From positions 1 to 64,000 of IMG/VR virus record IMGVR_UViG_3300032294_002612: a stretch of DNA of 64,000 nt. The stretch is one strand, 5' to 3'. The DNA is from a virus. Shown in pieces: positions 36,761-45,048 of this stretch (positions are counted from its first letter, which is position 1; each line of letters opens with the position of its first letter). The notes below the pieces were generated by a model that saw only the letters and a program-made list of their open reading frames with translations, was not told where the DNA came from and did not search any database. The position numbers and the translations under genes were made by a program.

Positions 36761-37276
36761 TTAATTTAACTTTTGGCGACCTTTGAAATAATTTTGCCCA
36801 TAAGTTACAAATATTTCCTGACCTTTTTTAATTGGTTTAGTTGCAATCACATCTCCAATTAAATTTCTAAAATTGAATTGCCATTTGGTATTTGGTTGGT
36901 CTTGATGATTATACAACATTCCATAACCAAGAACCATGAACATAGAATTTCCATGTCGCGCGCAATCTTCGCATTTACAATTACTATTGCTATATAAATA
37001 ATTAAAAATTTGAGGATCTCTTAAATAATTAGATTTCCATGCCATTTGAATCATTGGGCATCTTTCGATTAACTCGCCTTCTTTGATATCTCTTGTGGCG
37101 AAAACTCCCAACCCCATCTCAGCACTAGCAAGTTTAACAATAACATTTTTAGGTTGATAATAAGTATTTTCTAATACCCTTTCAAAAGGGCCGAGATCTT
37201 TAGGGGTTTCCTGTTTAATCTCAATTTCTTTTTGAACCTCGGCGTCTTGTTTTATTTCCACTGCTTCTTCTTTCAT
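36761..37276 (-). CDS. SET-domain protein (putative lysine methyltransferase)
   Basis: 171 aa. A charged 45-residue head precedes a SET domain: GLGVFATRDIKEGELIE (about 55-71), a CKCEDCARHG Cys cluster, LGYGMLYNHQDQPNTKW (about 115-131, the NH-type S-adenosylmethionine-binding block), and KKGQEIFVTYGQNYF (about 150-164, catalytic Tyr region). SET enzymes methylate protein lysines. The target could be host nucleoid, ribosomal or phage proteins; unknown. Unusual in phage. Confidence 0.75.
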   Translation of the reverse strand: MKEEAVEIKQDAEVQKEIEIKQETPKDLGPFERVLENTYYQPKNVIVKLASAEMGLGVFATRDIKEGELIERCPMIQMAWKSNYLRDPQIFNYLYSNSNCKCEDCARHGNSMFMVLGYGMLYNHQDQPNTKWQFNFRNLIGDVIATKPIKKGQEIFVTYGQNYFKGRQKLN

Positions 37277-37323
37277 ATGCTAATTATAAATTCTAAATTT
37301 AGAAAAATCGAAATATTTTAATT

Positions 37324-37396
37324 TCGGGATGGCGGGGCTCGAACTCGCAATCTCCTGCTCCCAAAGCAGGCGCCTTAACCATTGGGCTACATCCCG
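37324..37396 (-). tRNA. tRNA-Pro(TGG)
   Basis: Acceptor CGGGATG/CATCCCG, anticodon stem CCTGC/GCAGG with loop TTTGGGA; T arm GCGAG-TTCGAGC-CCCGC has one mismatch. No CCA. Confidence 0.92.
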
Positions 37397-37404
37397 TATA
37401 TTAA

Positions 37405-37686
37405 TCAAATTTTAAACACACTATCCTCAAAATAAAACCTGTAACTACCAAGAAATATTACCTGTGCTCCATTGATATTCTTGATGTCTGCAAACTCAAA
37501 ATCATTAGTAGTGAAAGACTTATTATTGGAAAGCCCAAAAATCTCTTCCCCATCTTGTTCTGGATAAAGGTTACTTACTTCGATTTCAAGTTTATGGTAT
37601 GAATCATATTGTGATTCAACACATTTAATATTACGATAGTTCTCCCTAAATAGGGCCAATACTTCTTCTACGTGTTTACTAATCAT
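37405..37686 (-). CDS. Small unrecognised protein between two tRNAs
   Basis: 93 aa, acidic alpha/beta (MISKHVEEVLALFRENYRNI...). No family recognised. Flanked by tRNA-Thr and tRNA-Pro on the same strand, so probably co-transcribed. Confidence 0.6.
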   Translation of the reverse strand: MISKHVEEVLALFRENYRNIKCVESQYDSYHKLEIEVSNLYPEQDGEEIFGLSNNKSFTTNDFEFADIKNINGAQVIFLGSYRFYFEDSVFKI

Positions 37687-37704
37687 TTTTTATTTATAAA
37701 ATTA

Positions 37705-37776
37705 ATCCAGTCCAGGGACTTGAACCCTGCTCTCAGGTTTACAAAACCCGTGCATCGCCGTCTATGCTTGACTGGA
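37705..37776 (-). tRNA. tRNA-Thr(TGT)
   Basis: Acceptor TCCAGTC/GACTGGA, D stem GCAT/ATGC, anticodon stem CGGGT/ACCTG with loop TTTGTAA, T arm CAGGG-TTCAAGT-CCCTG. No CCA. Confidence 0.92.
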
Positions 37777-37794
37777 ATTAATTATTTTTACACC

Positions 37795-38316
37795 TTACGC
37801 AAGGCGATAGACCTTGCGCGGCTTACCACGCCCACCAACAAGCTCCTTCACCACATTCACCTTACCGCTCTGAACGGCACTGCGAATCAAGTTGTGAACT
37901 TCATACTCCCGAATGTCGTTCTTCTCGACGACATCCTTGACCGTGAACTCGCCATCAACACCCTTGAGTTGATTGAAGGCCAGCTTTGCTTTAGAAGGAC
38001 GACCACGGCGCTTAGGCGCAGCGGAAGCCTCGTTTTGCCCTGCACTAGCAGTAGCGTTTTGTTTGTTCTCTTCCATAAGATCTTTCTCAAATTCGTCAAC
38101 CACTTCAACCATGACGCCATTAGAAACGTGCATACGAAATGGACGCCAAGCATCGTTAATAGAATCGCGCTTATGCCCCTCAATAAGGGAGCTAGTTTCG
38201 GTTGAAGAAATAAACTTCATATCACGCATCGTATCACGGACAGAAGGAATCTGAAACTTATCTCCGCGTTGAAGATTATTGATATGAACCAGCTTTTTGT
38301 TTGTATCAGTTTTCAT
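37795..38316 (-). CDS. AT-hook and winged-helix DNA-binding protein
   Basis: 173 aa. An AT-hook (KRRGRPSKAK, about residues 102-111) follows an Ala/Asn/Gln-rich linker and precedes a winged-helix-like C-terminus (FTVKDVVEKNDIREYEVHNL). It could bind AT-rich DNA as a regulator or nucleoid protein. The gene is less AT-rich than its neighbours. Confidence 0.65.
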   Translation of the reverse strand: MKTDTNKKLVHINNLQRGDKFQIPSVRDTMRDMKFISSTETSSLIEGHKRDSINDAWRPFRMHVSNGVMVEVVDEFEKDLMEENKQNATASAGQNEASAAPKRRGRPSKAKLAFNQLKGVDGEFTVKDVVEKNDIREYEVHNLIRSAVQSGKVNVVKELVGGRGKPRKVYRLA

Positions 38317-38325
38317 GATTTATAT

Positions 38326-38354
38326 AGTTTATTAGAATTTTTATAATTTGTCAA
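38326..38354 (-). promoter_or_regulatory. Sigma70-type promoter
   Basis: TTGACA, 17 nt, TAAACT on the minus strand, 9 nt before the ATG. Confidence 0.6.
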
Positions 38355-38422
38355 GCATTTGATTGTTTATCTATAGCCTTGTAGATAAGGTACATAGCTA
38401 TTGCCACAAGAATTAATTCCAC
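38351..38422 (-). CDS. Micro-membrane peptide (23 aa, GTG start)
   Basis: MELILVAIAMYLIYKAIDKQ then SNA. A GGAGAG Shine-Dalgarno lies about 6 nt upstream, overlapping the end of the RuvB-like gene. Function unknown. Confidence 0.4.
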   Translation of the reverse strand: MELILVAIAMYLIYKAIDKQSNA

Positions 38423-38425
38423 AAA

Positions 38426-39364
38426 TTACTCTCCAATGGCCTCAAGATATTCACGACCTTGCTTGGTCAAACGACGACCGCCTTGGGCAATCTCCATGAG
38501 ATTGTGTTTGAGCGGGTAAAGTTCAAACTCTGCGCGCAGAGCTTGACTTGACAAGCCAGTAACCGCACTGATATTTGTAAGAGAGCAAATGTTACGCTCT
38601 TTAAGAACTTTAAGAATTTGGAGTTCGGTATTTTCCAACCCAAGAGGGAGAATACCCAAGACACTTTTGATTCGACCCCAAATATTCATATCAATGTATG
38701 AAACATTGTGCCTACGCGCAAATTGCATAATATTATCTTTGGCCATGAGAGTAGCGTTACGAGCATTACCGCGACAAACGCTGGCAATATCCCGCAAAGT
38801 TTCTTCATCAAATTCCAGATCTTCACTGTTATTCTTGACAATCTGACCCAATTCATCGTATTGATATTCTTCCATGTGAATCATACGGCAACGATCTTTG
38901 AGAGGAGTAATGACCCTTTGCGGATCAGTAGTTGCAAAAATAAAACTCACCTTAGTAAAATCAAACTCAATATTATAATCTTCAAAACGAAGAGTATTCA
39001 TGTTGTGTTTGTTAGGATTGAGAACCGTAAGCAAACACGTTTGAATTGGGGCTGGCATTTCATGAACCTCGTCAAAGAAGAGGGTAATATGCTGGTCACG
39101 AACATATTGAAGAACAATGTCCTCAATAAACTGTCGCACGTTCTTGAGTGTCGAACAGTTGATAGTCAACATAGGCTTAACGCGGCCAAGAGTTTTGCTA
39201 CGCAAATTCTTGGCAACTTGAGTGGCAAGCATGGTCTTACCTTGGCCTCTCATGCCAACGATGAACATATGAGGCAAGATTTCTGTTTTCTCAAAAGCGT
39301 CGATATAAAAGCCGAGAACGCTTTTAGTTTTCTTTTGTCCAATCATCTCGTCGAAGTAATTCAT
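38426..39364 (-). CDS. RuvB-like AAA+ ATPase
   Basis: 312 aa. Walker A GMRGQGKT (37-44), Walker B LFFDEVHEMP (about 95-104), sensor 1 FIFATTDPQRVI (about 138-149), arginine-finger region LKDRCRM, and a C-terminal winged helix ending LTKQGREYLE. This is the architecture of RuvB, the motor that moves Holliday junctions. No RuvA or RuvC is seen here; it could work with the ERCC4-type nuclease or act as another clamp-loader-like ATPase. Confidence 0.75.
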   Translation of the reverse strand: MNYFDEMIGQKKTKSVLGFYIDAFEKTEILPHMFIVGMRGQGKTMLATQVAKNLRSKTLGRVKPMLTINCSTLKNVRQFIEDIVLQYVRDQHITLFFDEVHEMPAPIQTCLLTVLNPNKHNMNTLRFEDYNIEFDFTKVSFIFATTDPQRVITPLKDRCRMIHMEEYQYDELGQIVKNNSEDLEFDEETLRDIASVCRGNARNATLMAKDNIMQFARRHNVSYIDMNIWGRIKSVLGILPLGLENTELQILKVLKERNICSLTNISAVTGLSSQALRAEFELYPLKHNLMEIAQGGRRLTKQGREYLEAIGE

Positions 39365-39372
39365 AAGCCCTA

Positions 39373-39401
39373 TTTATATGATTCTTTGTGGTCTTGGTCA
39401 A
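39373..39401 (-). promoter_or_regulatory. Sigma70-type promoter, near-leaderless
   Basis: TTGACC, 17 nt, TATAAA on the minus strand, 8 nt before the RuvB-like ATG. Confidence 0.6.
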
Positions 39402-39449
39402 TCTTTTTTATCAAAATACCCAATTTATTTGTAGTTAAAACATTTTTCT

Positions 39450-39459
39450 AGTGTAATTA
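39450..39459 (+). promoter_or_regulatory. Candidate late promoter element, AGTGTAATTA
   Basis: Ends 5 nt before the GTG start of the homing endonuclease gene. Confidence 0.5.
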
Positions 39460-39464
39460 AGTTT

Positions 39465-40154
39465 GTGAAAATAATTACATCCGAAATCGATTATCAAAAT
39501 GCTCATCGGTTTGATTTAATAGAATTACAGTGTAAAATATGCAAAAAGTCTTTTTTTAAAGAAAAAAGGAGAATTAATGATGTGTTATTATATAATTTAC
39601 GTCCAAAAAGCCTTAAATTTTTGTATTGTTCTAGGCAATGCTCTGCAATAGGTCGGACAACAAGTTTCAAAACAAATTGTGCCCATTGTGGAAAAGAAAT
39701 AGTAAAATCAAATTATAAAAAAGCAAAAAACAAAAATTATTTTTGTAGTCGATCATGTAATTCAAGTTACCAAAATACTCATAAAAAATATGGAACAAAA
39801 AGATCAAAATTAGAATATTGGATTGAAGATCAATTAATTAAACTATACCCAAATCTTAAATTTAAGTTTAACTCTAAACAAGAAATTAATTCTGAACTAG
39901 ATATTTACATTCCATCATTAAAATTAGCTTTTGAATTGAATGGGCCTTTTCATTATGAACCTATTTACGGTAAAGAACGTTTGAAGAGAAGTCAACATAA
40001 TGATCAACAAAAATTTTTAGCATGTCATACGAAAGGCATTTCTCTTTGTGTTATCTCTACAGGTTTTTATAGTCATAGTAAGCCAGAAAAATCACAAAAA
40101 TATTTGAATATTATTACTGAAATAATAAATAATAATATATCAAAAAACTTCTAA
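39465..40154 (+). CDS. Homing endonuclease, zinc ribbons plus VSR-like PD-(D/E)XK domain
   Basis: 229 aa from a GTG. Three Cys-pair motifs (CKICKK; CSRQC; CAHCGK with CSRSC) precede a VSR-like nuclease domain: SELDIYIPSLKLAFELNGPFHYEPIY (about residues 140-165, read as blocks) and QHNDQQKFLACHTKGISLCVI. These endonucleases are typical free-standing mobile genes of large phages. It is a plus-strand gene inserted in a minus-strand block and shares 15 nt with the convergent neighbour. Confidence 0.75.
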   Translation: MKIITSEIDYQNAHRFDLIELQCKICKKSFFKEKRRINDVLLYNLRPKSLKFLYCSRQCSAIGRTTSFKTNCAHCGKEIVKSNYKKAKNKNYFCSRSCNSSYQNTHKKYGTKRSKLEYWIEDQLIKLYPNLKFKFNSKQEINSELDIYIPSLKLAFELNGPFHYEPIYGKERLKRSQHNDQQKFLACHTKGISLCVISTGFYSHSKPEKSQKYLNIITEIINNNISKNF

Positions 40155-40436
40155 GCTAATTTGAGGTTTTGGAACCAAATCTTCTTGATGCTCCACCTTC
40201 TTATTTTCAGGTTTCGCGTTCCCAAATGTCTCAAGCTCTACATCACTCGTTCCACCATTAACAGCAGCAACGAGAGTATCATGCTTTGCCTCGACTTTTT
40301 TGCCATCAAGCCCAAGCATTTGAGCGTAACGACCCCAAACAATGACTCGCGCATTTGGTTTAAGAACACGATTGAGTTCTTCCAAAGATACTTGTGCAAA
40401 ACTACCACTACCAGCTTTTCTACCACGTTTTTTCAT
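40140..40436 (-). CDS. Small AT-hook protein
   Basis: 98 aa. N-terminal KKRGRKAGSG is AT-hook-like, followed by LEELNRVLKPNARVIVWGRY and an acidic tail. DNA binding inferred. ATG 7 nt after a TAATAT box. Confidence 0.55.
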   Translation of the reverse strand: MKKRGRKAGSGSFAQVSLEELNRVLKPNARVIVWGRYAQMLGLDGKKVEAKHDTLVAAVNGGTSDVELETFGNAKPENKKVEHQEDLVPKPQISLEVF

Positions 40437-40443
40437 ATTTTGA

Positions 40444-40472
40444 ATATTAATGAATTTTTATAATAATGTCAA
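40444..40472 (-). promoter_or_regulatory. Sigma70-type promoter, near-leaderless
   Basis: TTGACA, 17 nt, TAATAT on the minus strand, 7 nt before ATG 40436. Confidence 0.65.
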
Positions 40473-40756
40473 CCATTTTCATCCATTGTCTCCAAATCTT
40501 TTTCTACAATTTTAATCATCTCTTTTATTTTATTCAGTAAAAACATAGCAGCTTCATTGTATGTTTCAAATTCTTCTTCAATATCACGGAAGATGTACCC
40601 ATAATGCTCAACACGATACTTTTGTTTTTGTCCGTAACTCCAAACAGTATTGATATAGAAGTGGCAATCACGATCTTTATGATGATCTTTGCCTATTAAA
40701 AAATACCATTTTTCTGTTAGTTCTGTAATTTGGTTTGGGACATTTTCGGTTGACAT
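40469..40756 (-). CDS. Small unrecognised protein
   Basis: 95 aa, aromatic and charged (TEKWYFLIGKDHHKDRDCHF). No family recognised. Its 3' end overlaps the -35 box of the next gene. Confidence 0.6.
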   Translation of the reverse strand: MSTENVPNQITELTEKWYFLIGKDHHKDRDCHFYINTVWSYGQKQKYRVEHYGYIFRDIEEEFETYNEAAMFLLNKIKEMIKIVEKDLETMDENG

Positions 40757-40765
40757 ATATTTAAA

Positions 40766-40793
40766 TATATAACAATTTTTAAATTAAAGTCAA
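40766..40793 (-). promoter_or_regulatory. Sigma70-type promoter
   Basis: TTGACT, 16 nt, TATATA on the minus strand, 9 nt before ATG 40756; 14 nt from the divergent AGTGTAATAT element. Confidence 0.5.
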
Positions 40794-40807
40794 TTTTTTT
40801 AAAAAAT

Positions 40808-40817
40808 AGTGTAATAT
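40808..40817 (+). promoter_or_regulatory. Candidate late promoter element, AGTGTAATAT
   Basis: Ends 6 nt before the ATG of the 724-aa gene. No TTGACA-like box 17 nt upstream. Confidence 0.55.
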
Positions 40818-40823
40818 CTATAA

Positions 40824-42998
40824 ATGTCAAATCCCAATTCCGAACTTCCTGAATTATTAACTTGTGGGTGTTGCTTTGCAGATATCCAAACTATTTCCGC
40901 TTCACTTTTTCATGTGGGATATGCAGCCTTTGATTGTGGCGGTGGTAATTCTAATACAGATACTAAATATTTACAATTAAAAAAACAAGGTATTGGTACT
41001 GTCAATGCGTGTGGAAATTGGAACGCAAACAAGAAAAATCTCACACAAACATGGACAGTAGATCCTTTTACCAAAACCACTTGTTATAATGGAGACAAGG
41101 GAACAATATCTTATCTTTGTAACGCTCTTAGTAACTGTACTGCCACACAAAAAACATATAATTGTGGTCCCGTAACCGAACAAGAAAAAGAAAATTTTTG
41201 TACAGAAGAAAATTTTCAAAAAACTTTGACAGAATCTTTAACTAACCCATATACTTTAGATGATGTTGCCGATAATGTAGATTCAGCATTATCTCAATTT
41301 AATTTTAATAATCCAAAAGCAACTTTTGGAACTGTAAATTTTGGAACTGGTGGTAATAAAGTTTTAAAATGGTCGGCAAATAGTGGCACTCCAGAATCAA
41401 AATTTACTTATTTTTTAAATGATCAAGGAGTTCGTGATGGCGTTTATAAACAAAAAGCTAAAATTAAAATTTTAAAAGATGGTGTTCTGACAAAGATTAC
41501 TGAATCAGAGAATGGTGATATTATAGAAAAAAAAGCAATTACAGTAACCAAAGATCAAATCATTATCCTTGACCCTCCAGACGAACCTGGCAGAATATAT
41601 TTTATTCCATATTGTTCAACTAAGTCTATATTTACAAATATTAAGACCTCTTGTTCTGGTACTATAACCACTAAAACCAATACAAACGAAAATAACTGCA
41701 CGTATTTTATTGGGCCAGATTGCAAGCAATATGACACAAAAACCAGAACAACCACAGCAGGCTCTTCCAACACTTCTACAAACAACTATAATTATCTTCT
41801 CGAGGGATGTAGTAAGGCGATAGGCGACGAAGGCGACGAATGCATAATAAAAAGCACAGTCACAACAGAAGAATCAAGCCAATATACAGAAACAATATCC
41901 GAATCATTAGGCAAACAAAATCAAGAAGACCAATCTTGTTATAAAAAAATAACATCAACAATCGGTAGTGCTACATCCTCTCAAAATATAAACGGCACTA
42001 CTGCAAATGCACAATTTACCGAGGAAAATTCATCCACGGTTTCTTCGTCTACTAATTTAACACAAATTGATAATTCTTGTTCTGGGAACGCGAAAACAAC
42101 AACAAATTCTACATCATTATTTAATTCGTCCTACAATAATACTTATGAAACAGTTATAGAAGAAAACTCTGCATCACAAGTAATAACTGATAATACACAA
42201 TATAACTCCGACTGCTCTACAATCCAAACACAAGAACAAAGCGGAAGCGTCAATAACTTTTCTCAGTTTAGTGACATAGGCGGGCTTGTTGATTCAAGAA
42301 CTTGTAAATCAAGTCTAACTAATGAAGGATGGTCTGGAACTGTAAATCGTCGCATAGAACTAAACGGCGAAGTAGTTACCGAGGATTCGGAACCAGCAGT
42401 GCCAGCAAGCTGTTACGAGTTTGACTATGGCCCTCCCACGATATGGACTGGCGGTAAATGTGGAGCGTGCGATGAAATAGATGGAGAGTGTACTACGACC
42501 ACGAGTATCTCTATTCAAAGCACTGGTGTCACATGCTCTTATAGCAAATCTTGCTCGACGGAAACATCCTCATTACAACAGTCTTCAACATATATTGAAG
42601 AATTTTCTAATACTGCGGAGACAGAAGATTGGCTAATTTCTTCGTCACCAAATGAAAGTAATTGTGCCTCATGGTATGTAACATATAATCAAGATATTAA
42701 GAGAACAGCTACAGTTTCTATAGAAGCTTCTTTCCAAGCCCCAGATGTTGGAAAAAATAATCAAGGACAACCAAATCCTCCTAAAAATTATATTACTTAT
42801 GTACAAACCGTAAGAAGAAAAGACAATACAAGTAATCCCGACTGTCCTAATATACAGTTTACACAGAATTTGTTAACTTATAATAATACAAGTTCTGGAG
42901 GAGAAGTCAAGATTCCCGTTCCATCAATAACTTTAAATTCAGAAAAAGATGTATCGGATTGTTTAGTACACGTTAGCGCAGTTACTTTTGAAGTTTAA
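40824..42998 (+). CDS. Large Cys/Ser/Thr-rich virion-type protein
   Basis: 724 aa, very rich in Thr, Ser, Asn and Gln with more than 30 Cys, often in CG, SC or C-x-S settings (LTCGCCFAD at the start; CGACDEIDGEC near 540). No signal peptide. The low-complexity, repeat-like texture and a late-type promoter point to a structural or adhesive surface protein. Such high Cys content suggests disulphides formed after lysis. Family unknown. Confidence 0.55.
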   Translation: MSNPNSELPELLTCGCCFADIQTISASLFHVGYAAFDCGGGNSNTDTKYLQLKKQGIGTVNACGNWNANKKNLTQTWTVDPFTKTTCYNGDKGTISYLCNALSNCTATQKTYNCGPVTEQEKENFCTEENFQKTLTESLTNPYTLDDVADNVDSALSQFNFNNPKATFGTVNFGTGGNKVLKWSANSGTPESKFTYFLNDQGVRDGVYKQKAKIKILKDGVLTKITESENGDIIEKKAITVTKDQIIILDPPDEPGRIYFIPYCSTKSIFTNIKTSCSGTITTKTNTNENNCTYFIGPDCKQYDTKTRTTTAGSSNTSTNNYNYLLEGCSKAIGDEGDECIIKSTVTTEESSQYTETISESLGKQNQEDQSCYKKITSTIGSATSSQNINGTTANAQFTEENSSTVSSSTNLTQIDNSCSGNAKTTTNSTSLFNSSYNNTYETVIEENSASQVITDNTQYNSDCSTIQTQEQSGSVNNFSQFSDIGGLVDSRTCKSSLTNEGWSGTVNRRIELNGEVVTEDSEPAVPASCYEFDYGPPTIWTGGKCGACDEIDGECTTTTSISIQSTGVTCSYSKSCSTETSSLQQSSTYIEEFSNTAETEDWLISSSPNESNCASWYVTYNQDIKRTATVSIEASFQAPDVGKNNQGQPNPPKNYITYVQTVRRKDNTSNPDCPNIQFTQNLLTYNNTSSGGEVKIPVPSITLNSEKDVSDCLVHVSAVTFEV

Positions 42999-43004
42999 TA
43001 TAAA

Positions 43005-43403
43005 TTAAATCTTATTAAAAAATTGTGCCATTAAATTTGTATCCTCTTGCCCCCAATCTACAAGAAGAACTTCAATTCCCGCCATCGTTAGGAGCGTACA
43101 GGTTTCAATATGATCATCAATATGTAAAGAACTATTTAATTGTTTAATAAATTCTGTTTTTGTTTTTCCTTCTGTACAGACAACATCTTTTATATCAATA
43201 CGGTGTTTCTTACAAAAGTCAATGACTTCTTTTTTATTCTCCCAATTACGAAATGTAACAATGTAAACGTGGAATCCAGAATCAATTTTTGATTTTACAA
43301 AATTCACGATACGTTCAATGGGCACGAGCGTAGTGCCACCCCAAGCTGTTGAAGAAGTAACAGCTAAAGTTTCGTCAAAATCAACTGTGATTACTTTACT
43401 CAC
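43005..43403 (-). CDS. HAD-like phosphatase
   Basis: 132 aa from a GTG that overlaps the previous stop (GTGAGTAA); a longer start six codons upstream is possible. Motif I ITVDFDETLA at the N-terminus, motif II YIVTFRNW, and a late acidic motif HIDDH fit small HAD phosphatases (cof-like/deoxynucleotidase type). Substrate unknown. Confidence 0.7.
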   Translation of the reverse strand: MSKVITVDFDETLAVTSSTAWGGTTLVPIERIVNFVKSKIDSGFHVYIVTFRNWENKKEVIDFCKKHRIDIKDVVCTEGKTKTEFIKQLNSSLHIDDHIETCTLLTMAGIEVLLVDWGQEDTNLMAQFFNKI

Positions 43404-43599
43404 TCTTATATTTTTTCTCAATAATATCTTTTAGTTTCGATAGGATTATTAAAATCTCATTATTAGTTTTTTTGTCATCTTTATATCTATCAAGACACTC
43501 ATCAATTAGTTTATTGATATTTCCTATTTTTTCATTCATCCAAACAGAGTAAGGAATATAATCTTTAACTTTTTTATCGTGTTTTTTTTCTGCTGTCAT
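43396..43599 (-). CDS. Small charged helical protein
   Basis: 67 aa, Lys/Asp-rich. First of a dense stack of small minus-strand genes with overlaps on both sides. No family recognised. Confidence 0.55.
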   Translation of the reverse strand: MTAEKKHDKKVKDYIPYSVWMNEKIGNINKLIDECLDRYKDDKKTNNEILIILSKLKDIIEKKYKSE

Positions 43600-43602
43600 A
43601 AG

Positions 43603-43818
43603 TTATTTTAATTGATCGACTAGTGTATCAAAATGTTCGAGACTTCGCAAGTGTTTTAAATACAATTCTTTCATTTCTCGTAGATTTAATCGGCGCAATT
43701 TTTCGTAACGATCATGTCCGATTTTATACTTATTACATTCCAACAATTCTTCTTCTAATTGTTTTATATATGAGCTTTTATATTGCTCATCAATCATCGC
43801 TAACATTTTACTTTTCAT
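43603..43818 (-). CDS. Small helical protein
   Basis: 71 aa, charged coiled-coil character (IKQLEEELLECNKYKIGHDR). No family recognised. Confidence 0.55.
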   Translation of the reverse strand: MKSKMLAMIDEQYKSSYIKQLEEELLECNKYKIGHDRYEKLRRLNLREMKELYLKHLRSLEHFDTLVDQLK

Positions 43819-44023
43819 AAGGAATATTTTCTATTTTAGGGTTACATTTGTCAACATAATCATCAAGAAATTTTTGCGCTTTTATTCTAGAAGAAAAAGA
43901 TTGAGTGGGCCGATAAGCGCCACCAAAATCATTCCAGAACCAAAGAAATTTATATTGAGGATAGTATCTGGATTCTTTTTTATAATGATATGCTTTAATT
44001 CTATATTTCATTTTATTTTTCAA
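43808..44023 (-). CDS. Small aromatic basic protein
   Basis: 71 aa (67 if it starts at MKYRIKAYHYK). YYPQYKFLWFWNDFGG...FSSRIKAQKFLDDYV resembles the protein at 52928 (YQVSYWSTLFKLWIPHDF...LQAAQKTVSSY), so these may be paralogues. Function unknown. Confidence 0.55.
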   Translation of the reverse strand: MKNKMKYRIKAYHYKKESRYYPQYKFLWFWNDFGGAYRPTQSFSSRIKAQKFLDDYVDKCNPKIENIPYEK

Positions 44024-44225
44024 ATTGTAATCCTAATTTTTTTGCTTTTTCTTTAGTAATAGGTTTACTAGAAGCTAATTCATATAAGTTAACATATTCT
44101 CCATAGTATTTGATATTTTTGATTTCACTCTTTCCTATCAATCTATATGTAGAAGATCCTCCCATACTAGAACTTGGAATAACTGCAAGGTATAATTTTT
44201 GTGTTTTCATTTTATTCTTTTCCAT
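44013..44225 (-). CDS. Small unrecognised protein
   Basis: 70 aa (65 from MKTQKLYL). Basic, with SSSMGGSSTYRL. No family recognised. Overlaps both neighbours. Confidence 0.5.
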   Translation of the reverse strand: MEKNKMKTQKLYLAVIPSSSMGGSSTYRLIGKSEIKNIKYYGEYVNLYELASSKPITKEKAKKLGLQFEK

Positions 44226-44467
44226 CTAAAACCAAAGAACAAAGTCATCATCCATCTATAGAAGATATTAGGTGCTTTAGGTAACCTTATAGTAAGATAA
44301 CTGTCATTACAGAAAGGATAAAGCTCCCAAGATATAGGAGGGTATTCTGTTATTTTTAGATTTCCTTCATAATGATACTCTTTTACACCCTGACAAATAT
44401 CACACACTTGATTGCGACCTATAACATCGGCACAATCACATTTTTGCTTTTTAGATTTCTTTTTCAT
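44207..44467 (-). CDS. Small zinc-binding protein
   Basis: 86 aa. CDCADVIGRNQVCDICQG near the N-terminus is a likely zinc site; a C-terminal aromatic/basic stretch (WMMTLFFGFRWKRIK) could touch the membrane. Confidence 0.55.
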   Translation of the reverse strand: MKKKSKKQKCDCADVIGRNQVCDICQGVKEYHYEGNLKITEYPPISWELYPFCNDSYLTIRLPKAPNIFYRWMMTLFFGFRWKRIK

Positions 44468-44600
44468 CTTTTATTGTCCATTTAAGATCTTGTCTAAGGT
44501 TTAGTTCTTCATCTGTATAATGCATGTCGATGAAGTGACAGGCGTGTTCTGCTCTCATGTCAATATACTTGAGTAATAGTTCTAGTTGTTCTTTAGTCAT
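44451..44600 (-). CDS. Small unrecognised protein (49 aa)
   Basis: MTKEQLELLLKYIDMRAEHA then CHFIDMHYTDEEL..: acidic and helical. ATGA overlap with the previous gene and 17-nt overlap with the next support it. Confidence 0.5.
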   Translation of the reverse strand: MTKEQLELLLKYIDMRAEHACHFIDMHYTDEELNLRQDLKWTIKDEKEI

Positions 44601-44848
44601 AGTTTCGCTACGGAAATATTTTCCCTTTTTACTCCTGCTTTAGCCATAATATTACTAAGCATTTCTATTTCATTTTGTTCTTTTATCGCGTCAATATCAT
44701 TTTTAAGCTTTCGGTAAACCTCTCCAATGGCAAATTTATTATCTTTCAGCATTAACAGTTCATCTTCAGACATTCTATGACAAGCCCAAAGATCTGTTTG
44801 CTTGATTGTGCAATAATCCCAAACTCTTATTTCAACCATTGGACTCAT
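44597..44848 (-). CDS. Small unrecognised protein
   Basis: 83 aa (80 if it starts at the second Met). N-terminal VEIRVWDYCTIKQTDLW, then a helical tail. No family recognised. Confidence 0.55.
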   Translation of the reverse strand: MSPMVEIRVWDYCTIKQTDLWACHRMSEDELLMLKDNKFAIGEVYRKLKNDIDAIKEQNEIEMLSNIMAKAGVKRENISVAKL

Positions 44849-45048
44849 TATTTTAAATATCCTTTCCTTTTTGCTATAGCAATCAATCTATTAGCATTTC
44901 TCTCATACCAATAAAAGTTAAACTCTGAAGGTTTTTTAGCAAAGAATTTTTGATCAAGCCTAGAACTCAGACCAAGCCATCTTTGAGGGAAGGCAAAGCT
45001 TTTTTCTAGTCTTGTTTTAAAAGATTTGATTCTGTTAAATATTTTCAT
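44848..45048 (-). CDS. Small basic protein
   Basis: 66 aa, strongly basic and aromatic (MKIFNRIKSFKTRLEKSFAF...). Overlaps its neighbours by 1-4 nt. Function unknown. Confidence 0.5.
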   Translation of the reverse strand: MKIFNRIKSFKTRLEKSFAFPQRWLGLSSRLDQKFFAKKPSEFNFYWYERNANRLIAIAKRKGYLK

